Part shown: positions 1-11,424 of the stretch, one piece after another
Position numbering within the stretch: position 1 is the stretch's first letter
How the letters are laid out: every line of letters starts with the position of its first letter
From: Branchinecta lynchi
Taxonomy: Eukaryota; Arthropoda; Branchiopoda; Anostraca; Branchinectidae
Length of the DNA stretch: 64,000 bases
Reading direction: 5' to 3'
Assembly (NCBI GenBank): GCA_023053575.1
Contig: JAKZAP010000005.1
Span: 7,254,001-7,318,000, forward strand
Translations under genes and position numbers: made by a program
The notes under the pieces: model-generated
What the model was told of the DNA's origin: nothing
What the model saw: only the letters and a program-made list of their open reading frames with translations
Database searches by the model: none

Positions 1-1640
1 AAGTTTCATCTCGATCCCTCCACTCACAGCGTTTCCCAAGATTTCCGGTTGCTCCCTCCAGCTCCCCCCAAAAGTCACCGGATCCGGTCCGGATTTTAAG
101 TGGGTCGTCTGAGGCATGAGGTCGTTCCAAATATCAAGTTTCATCGAGATCCGGTAACCCGTTAAAAAGTTATAAATACCTCAAGATTCCGGATTCCCCT
201 CCCTCCACTCCCCCGACAGTGCCCGAATCTGCTCGGTAATACATCAATGATGTATCTAGTGTTTACTAGGTGTCTTCCCACCAAGTTTCATCTCGACCCC
301 TCCACTCATACCGTTTCCCAAGATTTCCGGTTGCCTCCTCCAGCTCCCCCCAAAAGTCCCCGGATCTGGTCCGGATTTTAAGTGGGTCGTCTGAGGCATG
401 AGGTCTTTCCAAATATCAAGTTCCATCGAGATCCGATCACCCGTTCAAAAGTTATAAATACCTCAAGATTCCGGATTCCCCCTCCCTCCGCTCCCCCCAC
501 AGTACCAGAATCGGCTCGGTTATGTCAATGATGTATCTAGTGTTTGCTAGGTGTCTTCCCACCAAGTTTCATCTCGATCCCTCCACTCATAGCGTTTCCC
601 AAGATTTCCGGTTGCCCCCTCCAGCTCCCCCCCAAAAGTCACCGGATCCGGTCCGGATTTTAAGTACGTCGTCTGAGGCATGAGGTCTTTCCAAATATCA
701 AGTTCCATCGAGATCGGATCACCCGTTCAAAAGTTATAAATACCTCAAGGTTCCGGATTCCCCTTCCCTCCACTCCCCCCCCCCACAGTGCCCGAATCGG
801 CTCGGTCATGTCAATGATGTATCTAGTGTTTGCTAGGTGTCTTCCCACGAAGTTTCATCTCGATCCCTCCAAGAAAAAGCGTTTCCCAAGATTTCCGGTT
901 GCCTCCTCCAGCTCCCCCCAAAAGTCACCGGATCCGGTCCGGATTTTAAGTGGGTCGTCTGAGGCATGAGGTCGTTCCAAATATCAAGTTTCATCGAGAT
1001 CCGATCACCCGTTCAAAAGTTATAAATACCTCAAGATTCCGGATTCCCCCTCCCTCCACTCCCCCCACAGTACCAGAATCGGCTCGGTTATGTCAATGAT
1101 TTATCTAGTGTTTGCTAGGTGTCTTCCCACCAAGTTTCATCTCGATCCCTCCACTCATAGCGTTTCCCAAGATTTCCGGTTGCCCCCTCCAGCTCCCCCC
1201 AAAAGTCACCGGATCCGGTACGGATTTTAAGTACGTCGTCTGAGGCATGAGGTCTTTCCAAATATCAAGTTCCATCGAGATCCGATCACCCGTTCAAAAG
1301 TTATAAATACCTCAAGGTTCCGGATTCCCCCTCCCTCCACTCCCCCCACAGTGCCCGAATCGGCTCGGTTATGTCAATGATGTATCTAGTGTTTGCTAGG
1401 TGTCTTCCCACCAAGTTTCATCTCGATCCCTCCACTCATAGCGTTTCCCAAGATTTCCGGTTGCCCCCTCCAGCTCCCCCCAAAAGTCACCGGATCCGGT
1501 CCGGATTTTAATTGGGTCGTCTGAGGCATGAGGTCGTTCCAAATATCAAGTTTCATCGAGATCCGATCACCCGTTCAAAAGTTAAAAATACCTCAAGATT
1601 CCGGATTCCCCCTCCCTCCACTCCCCCCACGGTGCTCGGA
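1..1640 (+). repeat. Tandem array, 281-286 bp unit, about 5.8 copies
   Basis: The start AAGTTTCATCTCGA recurs at 1, 283, 564, 850, 1132 and 1413, so the spacing is 281-286 bp. Each unit contains a second, diverged AAGTTTCATCGAGATCC about 137 bp in, so the unit is a dimer of roughly 140-bp modules. Every module carries a C-rich tract and most carry CCGGATCCGGTCCGG. Neighbouring units look very similar, which suggests recent homogenisation. The open frames inside it follow the repeat and are not genes. Confidence 0.9.
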
Positions 1641-1827
1641 TCGGGGAAGTGACTATTTCCAACTTAATCATTTGGGGTCCTTGATACGCTTGCCAAGTTT
1701 TATCGTCCTAGCTTATCTGGAAGTGCCCGAACTAGCAAAACCTGGACAGACCGACAGACCGACAGACCGACGGACGGACAGAAATTGCAATCGCTATATG
1801 GCACTTGGCCGAAGGGCAAGTGCCATA
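1..1827 (+). mobile_element. Family S satellite-like element, copy S1 (left part outside window)
   Basis: This repeat runs from the window edge to a terminal palindrome at about 1797-1827 (TATGGCACTTG...CAAGTGCCATA). From left to right it has a tandem array (1 to about 1640), a stretch shared with the other copies (GCCCGAACTAGCAAAACC at about 1725), a GACC/GACA/GACG tetranucleotide run (about 1750-1781), and then ATTGCAATCGCTATATGGCAC and the hairpin. The order core repeats, GTCY-type microsatellite, terminal hairpin is that of Helentron-associated elements such as Drosophila DINE-1/mini-me and bivalve Pearl elements. That assignment is inference. No transposase is seen. Five further copies in the window share the right end. 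Confidence 0.7.
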
Positions 1828-2041
1828 AAAACCGACTGGATATGGTCGCATGCGGAATCCCTAAGCTAGCCTAGGGGAAGAAATGTTGCTGGCGAATCCT
1901 AATTCTGGTCAGAATTTCAACCATCCTACCATATCTTCCCAACCCCAAACTACTAACCCACGCATGCTCAAGCTCAGAGACATGCAATCCGATTCCCACC
2001 GTCAAGCTTTTTATTATATATAAAACGGCTTCCGCAAACTT
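1828..2041 (-). repeat. Interspersed repeat U1, inverted copy of 19258-19468
   Basis: The sequence from AAAAACCGACTGG to CGGCTTCCGCAAAC is the near-exact reverse complement of 19258-19468, 17 kb away. It includes GCATGCGGAATCCCTAAGCT and CAAGCTTTTTATTATATATA. It directly abuts the palindromic end of element S1. No coding capacity is evident. Confidence 0.85.
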
Positions 2042-2087
2042 GTTTCTGAGGAGGAGAATAACTTATCAGGTTTCAGGTCTACTTATT

Positions 2088-2460
2088 TATTAACGGTATA
2101 TTCACAATCAACGCGTTCGATTTGGTTGTAATCCATTTTTCAACCACTGTGTTTGATAGCTATACTCATTATTGAGAAGAAATAATGGAATAGCATCAGG
2201 CTTCATTTCTACTTTAAGCCACCTATTCCGGAATTTATTATCGGCATATTCGGAATCAGCGGGTTCGATTTGTTCGGAATCCATTTTTCAACCTACTGTA
2301 CGTGTTTGAGAGCTATACTTCTTATAGAGAGGAAATAATGGAACAGCATCGAGCTTCATTTCTACTTTAAGCCATTGTTTCCGGAACCAGTTCCCGGCAT
2401 ATTCGGAATCAGCGTGTTCGATTTGGTCGGAATCCACTTTGAAACCTACTGTACCGTTTG
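2088..2460 (+). repeat. Tandem repeat of about 152 bp, 2.5 copies
   Basis: The motif GGCATATTCGGAATCAGCG, followed by TTCGATTTG and GGAATCCATTTTTCAACC, occurs at about 2094, 2243 and 2396, a period of 150-153 bp. Each unit also contains GAAATAATGGAA and TTCATTTCTACTTTAAGCC. The copies are moderately diverged. Positions 2461-2670 after it show nothing recognisable. Confidence 0.8.
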
Positions 2461-2670
2461 GGTTAGGGGGTGTCACATTTTCAGGACCTGGCGGTCGGAC
2501 TATATGGATTTACTGCTCATTCGCTCCGTGTCTCAGCTGTTGGAGGAGTAATCTGCAAAATCTTTGCTCATGCGGAACCATCCTGTAACCAAGATTGGCT
2601 TGAGAATAGAAGCGAAGAACTTCTTTCTGCAAGAGTACGTTCAACCCCTCTTGGACCACTGACATTTTTT

Positions 2671-5132
2671 TATGGCACTTGACCTTCGGCCAAGTGCCAT
2701 ATAGCGATTGTAATTTCTGTCCGTCAGTCGGTCTGTCGGTACCTGTTTTGCTAGTTCGGGCACTTCCAGATAAGCTAGGATGATGAAACTTGGCAGGCTT
2801 TTCAGGGACCAGACCAGATTAAAGTATAAATAGTCGCTTCCCCGATCCGACCACTTGGAGGGGAACGGAGGGAGGGGGAATCCGGGAAAATTAGGAAAAA
2901 TTAGATATTTTTTGCTTACGAACGGGTGATCGGATCTTAATGAAACTTGATATACGGAAGGACCTCGTGTCTCAGTCGTTCCATTTGACCGGTTTCATTG
3001 GATCCGGTGACACTGGGGGGGGAGTTGGAGGGGGAAACTGAAAATCTTGGAAAACGCTTAGAGTGGAGAGATCCGGATGAAACTTATTGGAAAGAACAAG
3101 CAGAAGTCCTAGATACGTGACTGACGTAACCGGAACGGATCCGCTCATATTGGGAGAATTTTTTTTTTTGGGGGGGGGGGGGTCCGAATTTCTAGTGATC
3201 CCGCGAGTTTGGTGCTTCCTGATGTGCTAGGACGATGAAAGTTGTCAGGCATGTCAGGGATCCGACCAGATTAAATAGGAAATGGTCACTGCCCCGATCC
3301 GACCATCTAGGGGGGGGGGTGGAGGGAGGGGGAATCCAAATATTGAGGTATTTTTAACTTGCAAACGGGTGATCGGATCTTGATGAAAGTTGATATTTAG
3401 GATGCCCTCGCGTCTCAGACGTCCCAGTTTAAATCCGGACCGGATCCGAGGACACTGGGGGAGTTGGAGGAGGAAACCGGAAATCTTGAGAAACGCCTAC
3501 AGTGGAGGGATCGGATGAAACTTGGTGGGAAGAACAAGCACAAGTCCTAGATACGTCATTGACATAACCGGATCGGATCCAGGCACAGTTCTGGAGTTGG
3601 GGGGGTTGGGATTTCTCGAACAGACTGACTTGAGAATAGCCCGTTTCCCCGATCCAACCATCGTGGGTCGATGTGGATGAATGGGGAGCCCGGAATCTAG
3701 TGTCGTGCATAACTTTTGAACGGGTGATCAGATTTGAATGAAACTTGTCAGGTGGAAAGAGCTGTCTCAGATGTTCAGTTTCAATTCCGGGTCGGGTCCG
3801 ATACCTGTAGGGGATGGGGGGGGGGGGGGAACCAAGGAACGCTAAAACAGGGGGATCGGAACTTAATGGAATGGTTTCGGGGCTCTGTGGGGGGAGTTTG
3901 AGGAGGTTTCCTGGAATTCCGGTAGTCGCGAGTTAGAATAGTTCCAGATGTACTAAGACATCGAAAATTTGCAGGCATATTAATGACCCGACTTAATTGA
4001 CTTAAGAACCTGACACAACATACACCTGGAAACTTCTGTTCCTAGATTGGAGCATTCGAGGAATATGGAAATTGACTTCTTCAAATTGCGAAAGAGTGGT
4101 CTGATTCAAGTGAAACTTAATGGTTGACCAGAATCGATGACCTAGACATGTAAAAGACGCGTTTGAACTATATGCGACCACGGCTGGCGAAAATGGGGGG
4201 GGGGCGGAACTTTGACATGCACACAAACCAAACGGATGGACCGGATGAGATGCAAGTTCGACAGTGCAGAGTCTATGCGGCCTAGTTTTATTATTTGGCG
4301 TCCGGGCCGGATTCGGCCAAGGCAGGGGGGGGGGGGGGGTACCGGAGTTTTGAAAATAGGCTTTGCTTCGATTTCAGTAAAACTTGATGGACGGGAAGAG
4401 GGGATTAAGAGATACGGAGTTTATGTTTCCAAGTCTTCTTCGGTCACAGTGGGGGGAGTTGGAGGGACATTGCCGGAAACTTTGAGGCTCGCATATGGGT
4501 CAAACGAGTGCATCAATTTAATGAAACTTGGAATGTAGAGAGAGCATATACGTTATATGACATATTTTCGAATGAAACTTGATAGATGGTATAAAAGAAG
4601 ATACTTTAGAAGATCCATTTTTGACTCCGAACCACATTCGGCCACGGTAGGGGGAGATGGAGGGAGTACCGGAAATCGTGTAGCACGTCTAGGGATCAAA
4701 CGAGTGGATTTATTGGGCTGAAGCTTGGAAGTTTGAACAGTCATGTGCATGTGCTAAAGAATCCGAGACGATGCCGGAACTGCTCAGAATTGAGTGAAAC
4801 TAAATATTCTTTGAGCCCAAGCTGACTTTGAAACATTTATTCAATCAATGTTTACAACGGATACGTCAGCTATGATTCTTCATTTGTTACAGGTTTGTTT
4901 CCTTCCCGGAAGTTGAACCAGAGGATTGACAGCCTGACGAGGACCCTTGCCAAGAAGGGCCGAAATATCGCTGATGAAGAATCATAGCTGACGTATCCGT
5001 TGTAAACATTGTTTGAATAAATGAGTGAAACTAGATATCCTTTTTTTTCCCGAACCGCATTTTTGGATGGTGGCCGTATTTTGTGACGTTCTCATCTATC
5101 TTTTGTACCGCCTACTCGTAACAAATGCCATA
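2671..5132 (-). mobile_element. Family S element, copy S2 (reverse orientation)
   Basis: In reverse orientation this copy has both ends. The palindromic right end is at 2671-2701, followed by the GTCY run (about 2716-2742) and the TAGTTCGGGCACTTCC block. The left end is at about 5105-5132, where the reverse complement reads TATGGCATTTGTTACGAGTA. The interior is G-rich modules of about 140 bp with GGATCCGG cores and long G runs. A separate hairpin MITE sits inside at 4811-5023. Both termini begin with a TATGGCAyTTG-type motif in inverted orientation. No transposase is present. Confidence 0.7.
4811..5023. mobile_element. Foldback MITE of the TTGAGCCCAAGC family, nested in S2
   Basis: The left arm (4811-4883) begins TTGAGCCCAAGCTGACTTTG and continues through ACGGATACGTCAGCTATGA. 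The right arm (4974-5023) repeats this in reverse complement and is cut short before the outermost bases. The loop encodes nothing and contains GACAGCCTGACGAGGACC. Other copies are at 10382, 25350 and 33294. Confidence 0.75.
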
Positions 5133-5944
5133 TGAGCTTTTAGCTCTTGTTTCTTTCCTAATCCTTATCATGGTGGTGCTACTGATAACTCATATTTATT
5201 TAATTTATTTAGGTACGGCCACCAGGGGTGGTTCGAGAGGAGGGGGGGTGACGCAACAACCCCCCCCCCCCCCCCCATGCTCCAGAGAGTCGTACTCTCA
5301 GTCGTATGTTTTGAGCTTGCCTGTATGACACTCATAGGTTTTGAGCTTGCCAGAACAAATTAAGGAGGTTGCCAAATATGATTTTTGCCCGTAAATGACC
5401 TGTTCTAGTCGTATGGCTATGAATACATTTTCTAATCGTATGTATGAAGCTTGTCAGATTCACAGATGTGTGTTATTAGTTTGTCAGAATTGGAGTCGTA
5501 TTTTCTGAGCTTGCCAGAGGGACACCCAATCCAGTGAATTTTGCCTTCGAATGACCTGCTTGTTGTCGTATTTTGCGAACAGATCTTCTAGTCGTATAGA
5601 CTATTACGAGACAGTCCTAAATTTTGAGCTTGTTAGAATGACATACGTATGTTTGTAGCTTGTCTATCCTGAATTTCGCCTGGAAACCTGCTTCTAGTCA
5701 TATGGTTACGTAGAGATCTTCTATAAGTCATATCTTACGAGACGATCGTATGTTTTGAACTTGTTGGAATGACAGCCGTATGTTTTGAGCTTGTCAGAAC
5801 AACATAAATGCAGTTACAGGATCGTGATTTCCTCATGTGGTGCACAGTTTGAACGTAACTAGTTTTTGTACCAAAACGTGCTGCTATCCGCAAACTCATT
5901 ATTACCTCATTCATTTCTTTGAAAAAGCAAGAGCTAAGAGCTTA
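5133..5944. repeat. Degenerate tandem repeats between mirrored S2 and S3 left ends
   Basis: From about 5275 to 5850 the motif GTCGTATGTTTTGAGCTTG, followed by YCAGAATGACA, recurs about nine times with irregular spacing and heavy divergence. The block is bracketed by mirrored family S left ends at 5105-5132 and 5945-5990. Flanking GAGCTTTTAGCTC (5134) and GAGCTAAGAGCTT (5930) also mirror each other. A degenerate reverse copy of the same motif is at about 10840-11000. The frame at 5125-5328 is not supported as a gene. Confidence 0.7.
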
Positions 5945-7840
5945 TATGGCACTTATTACGAGTAGGTGGTACAAGAAAGTAGATGAGAATGTCACAAGAT
6001 CCCTCCTTCAACCCCCATAGGATCGTACCTAGAAATAAGATAGATAACTTCACGCGAGCCTGAGCATTTCCGGCATCGCCTCGGATGAGCTAAAGCAATT
6101 GTTTCACCATACTAGTTTGATACGGTACGCCTCGCCCTCAAACTCCCGTACCAGGGCCAAATCTGATTCAGCCACATATACAGATTATGTAAGGCATCTT
6201 CTCATACCGGCAGTTTCATTCAGGTCCAAGGTTTTTTCGGGAAACTTCCATCCCCCCCCCCACCGTGTTCAGATCCGGTCCGGACCCTAAAACATGTCAT
6301 CTAGGACACATAGCCTCTATTCTTTCCAAGTCTTATTCAAATCACTCCGTCTTTTTTACCCCTACGCGAGCTAAAAAATGTCCGCACCCCCCCCCCCCCC
6401 CCTCCCTCCAGCTGTCCCGGTCAATGCCGCATGCGGTTTGGAGACATGTTTTGCATATCCAGCTCATTACTTCTAATCACCGATAAAGTTTCAGTCGAAT
6501 CGGACCACCCGTTCGAAAGGATTTCCGGATACCCCTTCCCTTAACTCTCCCCAAAATGAACGGATCCAGAAACAGACATTTCTCTAGGAAATTGTGTCGG
6601 GTCTTTAAGTCTATTTCGTCGGGTCGCTAATATGCCTGCCTAGTTTCTTCGTCCTTAGCACATCTAGAAGTACCCTAGCTTGTGATCTTTCCTGGAAACC
6701 CCTCCGACTCCCCTTAAAAAGCCCAGATATGATGTGGTTCTGTCAATAATCTATTTACGGCTTATGCTTGTTCTTCCCACCAAACTCCATCTGATCCCTC
6801 GGCGCTAGGTGTTTCACGAATATTCCGGTGTCCCCCTTCACCCCCCCCCCCCCCCCCCAAAAAAAAAAAGGTATCGGAGCCCGGTCCGGGCTTGACATGG
6901 AGCATCTTAGATGGCACATCTTTCCACTTGCCAGGTTTCGTTCAAATCCGATTGCCCGTTCGACAGTTATGAATGCTACAAGATTGCGGATTCTCCATCC
7001 CTTCACTTCCCCCAGATCCCCCCATACTGCCCGAATCCGGTCCGGTTATGTCAATGATATATCTAGGACTTGTGCTTGCTCTTCCCATCAAAGTTTCATC
7101 CTGATCCCTCCCCTCTAAGCGTTCCCATGACTTCCGGTTCCCCTCTCAAACTCCCCCCGAAGTCACCGGATCCGGTCCGGATTTTACGTGGGTCGTCTGA
7201 TACACGAGGTACAAATACCAAGTTTCATTTAGATCCGATCATACCTAAAGATTCCGGGTTCCCCCTCCCTCCACTCCTCCCATGATGATCGGATCATCCA
7301 ATCGACTATTGTCAAGTCAGTTTATTCAAGTCTTTGATATGCCAGCCCAGTTTCATCATCGTCGTGCATCAGGAAGTACCGAACTCACATATAATTAGAA
7401 ATCCGGGTCCGGCTATGTCAATGATGTATCTAGGACATGTGCTTGCTCTTCTCACCAAGTTTCATCCTGATCCCTCCACTCTGAGCGTTTCCCATGATTT
7501 CCAGCTCCCCTCTCCAACTCCCCCCAGTCACCGGATCCAGTCCGGATTTTATGTGATTATGTGATCGTCTGAGACACGAGGTCTTTCCAAATACCAAGTT
7601 TCATTAAAATCCGATCACCCGTTTAAGAGTTATAAATACCTCAAGATTCCCGATTCCCCCTCCCTCCACTCTCCCACGATGTTCGGATCGGGAAAGTGAC
7701 CATTTCTAACTTAGTCCTTTGGAGTCTCTGATACGCCTGCCAAGTTTCATCGTCCTAGCTTATGTGGAAGTGCCCGAACTAGCAAAACCCTGACCGACAG
7801 ACCAACGGGACGGACAGTAATTGCGATCGCTATATGGCAC
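5945..7840 (+). mobile_element. Family S element, copy S3
   Basis: The left end is TATGGCACTTATTACGAGTA, followed by GGTGGTACAAGAAAGTAGAT, the mirror of the S2 left end. The right end is the tetranucleotide run (about 7793-7816) and GCGATCGCTATATGGCAC (7823-7840), where the hairpin is lost or truncated. The interior carries C-rich modules of about 140 bp with AAGTTTCATCNNGATCC and CCGGATCCGGTCCGG. Long homopolymer C tracts occur (for example about 6383-6402 and 6840-6858). The many short open frames are byproducts of the repeat. Confidence 0.7.
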
Positions 7841-7859
7841 CTATGAGAAACGAGAAAGT

Positions 7860-10057
7860 AAATCTTAGCATTTTTCCAAAACTTTGGTACCCCTCCCCAC
7901 CGTGCTCGGATGCGGTCCGGACCCTAAAATATGCCATCTAGGGCATACGATTTCTCTACTTTCAAAATTTCATTCAAATCACTCCACTCATTTAACGTTT
8001 CATCCTCCTCGTACTTTGGTCGGATCCGGTTCGGACGCCAAATGACGAATCTACATAGGCCGCATAAACTTGGTACTGTCCAAATTGCATCCCATTCGGC
8101 CCATCTGTTTGGTTTCTGTACATGTCACAAAGTTTCCCCCCCCCCCAATTTCCCCAACCATCTAGGTCATCGGTACTTTTCACCCATAAAGTACTTGAAC
8201 CGGACCATTTGTTCGCAACCTACGGAAGTCATTAATTTCCGGATTCCCCCTCCCTCAACTCCCCCCAAAAATGGGCAGACCCAGGAACGAAAGTCTTACA
8301 AGGGCATTGGTCGGGTCACTAATATGCCTGCCAAGTTTTATCGTCCGTAGCACATCTGGAAGTATCTTAACTCGCGATCACTGGAATTCCGAAAAAAAAC
8401 CTGCAACTCCCCCCACTGAGCCCCGATAACATCTGGTTCTGTCAATTACGTATCTACGGCTAATACTTTTCTTCCCATCAAGTTTCATCCCGATCCCTCC
8501 AGTCTAAGCGTTTCCAAAGATTTCTGGTTCCCCCCCCCCTCCAGCTCCCCGCAATACCACCGGATCCGGTCTGGAGCAAGAGATGTTTCTAAATATCAAG
8601 TTTCATTTAAATCCGATCAACCATTCAGTAGCTGGGCTTGCCACTAGATTCCGGATTCCCCATCCCTCCACTACCCCCACGATGGTCGGATTGGGGAAAC
8701 TACATTATCAAGTCAATCTGTTCGGATCCCTGACAAGTCTGCCAAGTTTCGTCGTCCTAGCACAGCAGGAAGTACGAAACTCGTGGCATCACTAGAAATT
8801 CGCCTACCCCCCCCCTCAACTCCCCCACCGAGTTCCAACCCTCCACTCTAGCGTTTCCCAAGATTTCCAGTTCTCCCCTCCAACTCCCCCAAATGTTCAC
8901 CGGATCCGGTCCAGATTTAAAATGGGATGTCTGAGACACGAGGGTCTTTCTATATATCAAGTTTCATTAAGATCTGATAATCCAGTCGTAAGTAAAAAAT
9001 AACAAATTTTTCCGGATTCCCCCTCCCTCGACTCTCCCCCCCCCCCCCCTCCCCAGATGGTTGGATCAGGGAAACGACTATTGTCAATTCAATCTGTTCG
9101 GGTCCCTGATAAGCCTGCCAAGCTTCATCGTCCTAGCATATCGGGAAGTACCGAACTCGCGGGATCACTAGAAATTTTGACCCCCCCCCCAACTCCCCCA
9201 TAGAGAGCGGATCCGGTCCGGTTATGTCAGTGAAGTACCTAGGTCTTGTTCTTGTTCTTTCCATCAAGTTTCATACCAATCTCTCCATCCTAAGCGTTTC
9301 CCAAGACTTCCGGTTCCCCCCTCCAACTCCCCCCAATGTCACCGGATCTGGTCCGGATTTAAAATTGGATGTCTGAAACATGATTTCTTTCTATATATCA
9401 AGTTTCATTAAGATCTGATCACCCAGTCGTAAGTAAAAAATACCGAATTTTTTCGGATTCCCCCTCCCTCCAATCTCCCCTAGATGTTCGGACCGGGGAA
9501 ACGACTATTCTCAAGTCAATCTGTTCAGGTCCCTGAGGCGCCTGCCAATTTTCATCGTCCTAGCACATCAGGAAGTACCGAACTCGCTGGATCACTAGAA
9601 ATTCTGACCCCCTCCCCCCCATAGTGTCGGATCCGGTCCGGTTATGTCAATCATGTATCATGGACTTGTGCTTGTTCTTTCCACCAAGTTTCATCCCAAT
9701 CTCTCCACTCTAAGCGTTTCCCAAGATTCCTGTTTCCCCCCTCCAACTCCCCTCAATGTCACCGGATCCGGTCCGGATTTAAAATGGGACCTCTGTGACA
9801 CGAGGTCTTTCTATATAAAAAGTTTCATTAAGATCTGATCACCCAGTCGTAAATAAAAAATACCTAATTTTCGGATTCCCCCTCCCTCCACTCCCCCCAG
9901 ATTATCGGATCGGGGAAGTGACTACTTCCAACTTTATCATTTGGGGACACTGATACGCCTGCCAAGTTTCATCGTCCCAGCTTATGTAGAAGTGCCCGAA
10001 CTAGGAAAACCTGGACCGACCGACCGACCGACGGACGGACAGAAATTGCGATCGCTA
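7860..10057 (+). mobile_element. Family S element, copy S4 (left-truncated)
   Basis: This copy follows S3 after a short spacer and starts in internal sequence (GGTCCGGACCCTAAAATATG), so its left end is missing. At least four composite units follow, each with CAAGTTTCATCGTCCTAGC, GGAAGTACCGAACTCGC, GGATCCGGTCCGGTTATGTC and AAGCGTTTCCCAAGA. The right end carries the tetranucleotide run (10014-10042) and GCGATCGCTATATG (10047). The terminal hairpin is not preserved. Confidence 0.65.
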
Positions 10058-10381
10058 TATGTGACCATAGGCCTGATATTTCCACAGTTTTTGTTCAGAC
10101 AATTCAGACCGAATCTACTTTGTATCTATTTTAATTTGGAAGGCGACTAACTGTTCTCGGAAAGGGTCGAGTGGAAGCGCTGCCATGTAGACTACCAACT
10201 TTCGGCAAAACGTCGCACTCCGTTCGGGAGTTACTGGGGTCACAGAAAGACAGACAAATTGTGAAACCATAGGCATCCATTACTTTCGTTTCGAATCCAA
10301 AGAAGACTCTAATCATAAATGTATCCAAATTTGCGCATGCAGCTTCTTCCATAGCACCCTATTCTCTATAAAAAAAATTCC
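10058..10381. other. Unassigned, with a diverged family-X-like segment
   Basis: Positions about 10190-10310 hold a degenerate relative of family X: AGAAAGACAGACAAATTGTG, GGCATCCATTACTTTCG and TTCGAATCCAAAG correspond in order to the copy at 21860-21945. The rest shows no gene or clear repeat. Confidence 0.4.
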
Positions 10382-10529
10382 TTGAGCCTAAGCTGACTTT
10401 GAAACATATATTCAAATAATGTATACAAAGGATACGTCAGCTACGATGCTGCATTTCTTTTTGAAGCATCGTATCAGCATCGTAGCCGACGTATCTGTTG
10501 TCAAACAAGTGGAGCATTATTTGAATATA
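10382..10529. mobile_element. Foldback MITE, TTGAGCCCAAGC family, diverged copy
   Basis: The sequence begins TTGAGCCTAAGCTGACTTTG and reads GGATACGTCAGCTACGATG. After a very short loop it returns as CATCGTAGCCGACGTATC and ATTATTTGAATATA. The arms are imperfect inverted repeats that fold on themselves. Its internal sequence is shorter than in the copy at 4811. Confidence 0.7.
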
Positions 10530-11424
10530 GCCTATTCTCTAAGTAGAACAGCGCGTCATTTTGGGGTGGTTTTGGCTTCGGTTTGGCTTCGGCCACGTGA
10601 AAAGCTAAAATTCGTTGCTGACAAAGCCGATATATTTTCAAACATTACCCCATAGCAACAAATAAAAGAAAACAAAAAAAATCTTTTAGATAAAACAACA
10701 ATTGCACAATCGATAAATGTTGACAGCCTGTTTTCTACGAAAATAAAGATTTTGGTACAGAACCAGTTTTCAAACTTTGCGTCACAGGTTGAAATTAAAG
10801 ATCTGCTCATAACTGCCTTTATGGCACTTCTTTCATGCTAACAAGCTCAAAACATACAATTGTCTCATAGCATAGGGTAAAATCTCTTCATGACCTACTA
10901 CGACTAGGTCATAGGTACTGGTAAGCTCAAAGCATAGCCTAGGTATTTCATTCCCACACGCTCAAAGCTGGGTAGAAACAGGTTTTCTGAGGCGAAATCC
11001 TGAATTCTCATCCTCCGTTCTCACTTCTCAATCATCGTAAAAATTACTATTTACGCTCTTCTCGCTTCTCCGTTCTTGTTTTTGACAAAAACACTAATTT
11101 ATCAAACCGCCTACAACCACGTTCCCTAATACCCATTTACACAGACTGAGCATCCGCCCATTGTTGACCGATCTGGGAGGAGGAGGGAGAACGAGAATCG
11201 AGAGGATATTAAACCATCCACTCTTGCGCGTGCTCTGTCGGTTTTCGGTTTCCACCTTTTTGGGATCCGAAAACGTCGATATACCAATGACTTCATAAAA
11301 GCTAATCGTCCGTCCGTCCAAATTGTAGAATGGCTCTTTGGGTCGAAGTTCATCGGTCAAATTGTATGTGGCCTCCTTATATATTTAAGGGTGGGGGAGG
11401 GCATATCTAATTAAGGTGTGAAAA
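10530..11424. other. Unassigned intergenic sequence
   Basis: No convincing gene is seen. About 10840-11000 contains diverged reverse copies of the GAGCTTG/CATACGAC motif of 5275-5850. The minus-strand frames at 11094-11360 overlap one another and have no supporting context. Confidence 0.4.

Noticed and set aside
1797..1827. Rho-independent terminator-like hairpin followed by A run
   Set aside because: It recurs at the end of each family S element in a eukaryotic context and is better read as the element terminus.
1..1827. Canonical Helitron with CTRR 3' end
   Set aside because: No CTRR after the hairpin and no TC start. If it belongs to this group, the Helentron type fits better.
1..10057. 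Many open frames of 60-140 codons on both strands
   Set aside because: They follow the periodic C-rich modules of family S, are rich in Pro/Ser with His or Arg, and change with homopolymer length. They are repeat shadows.
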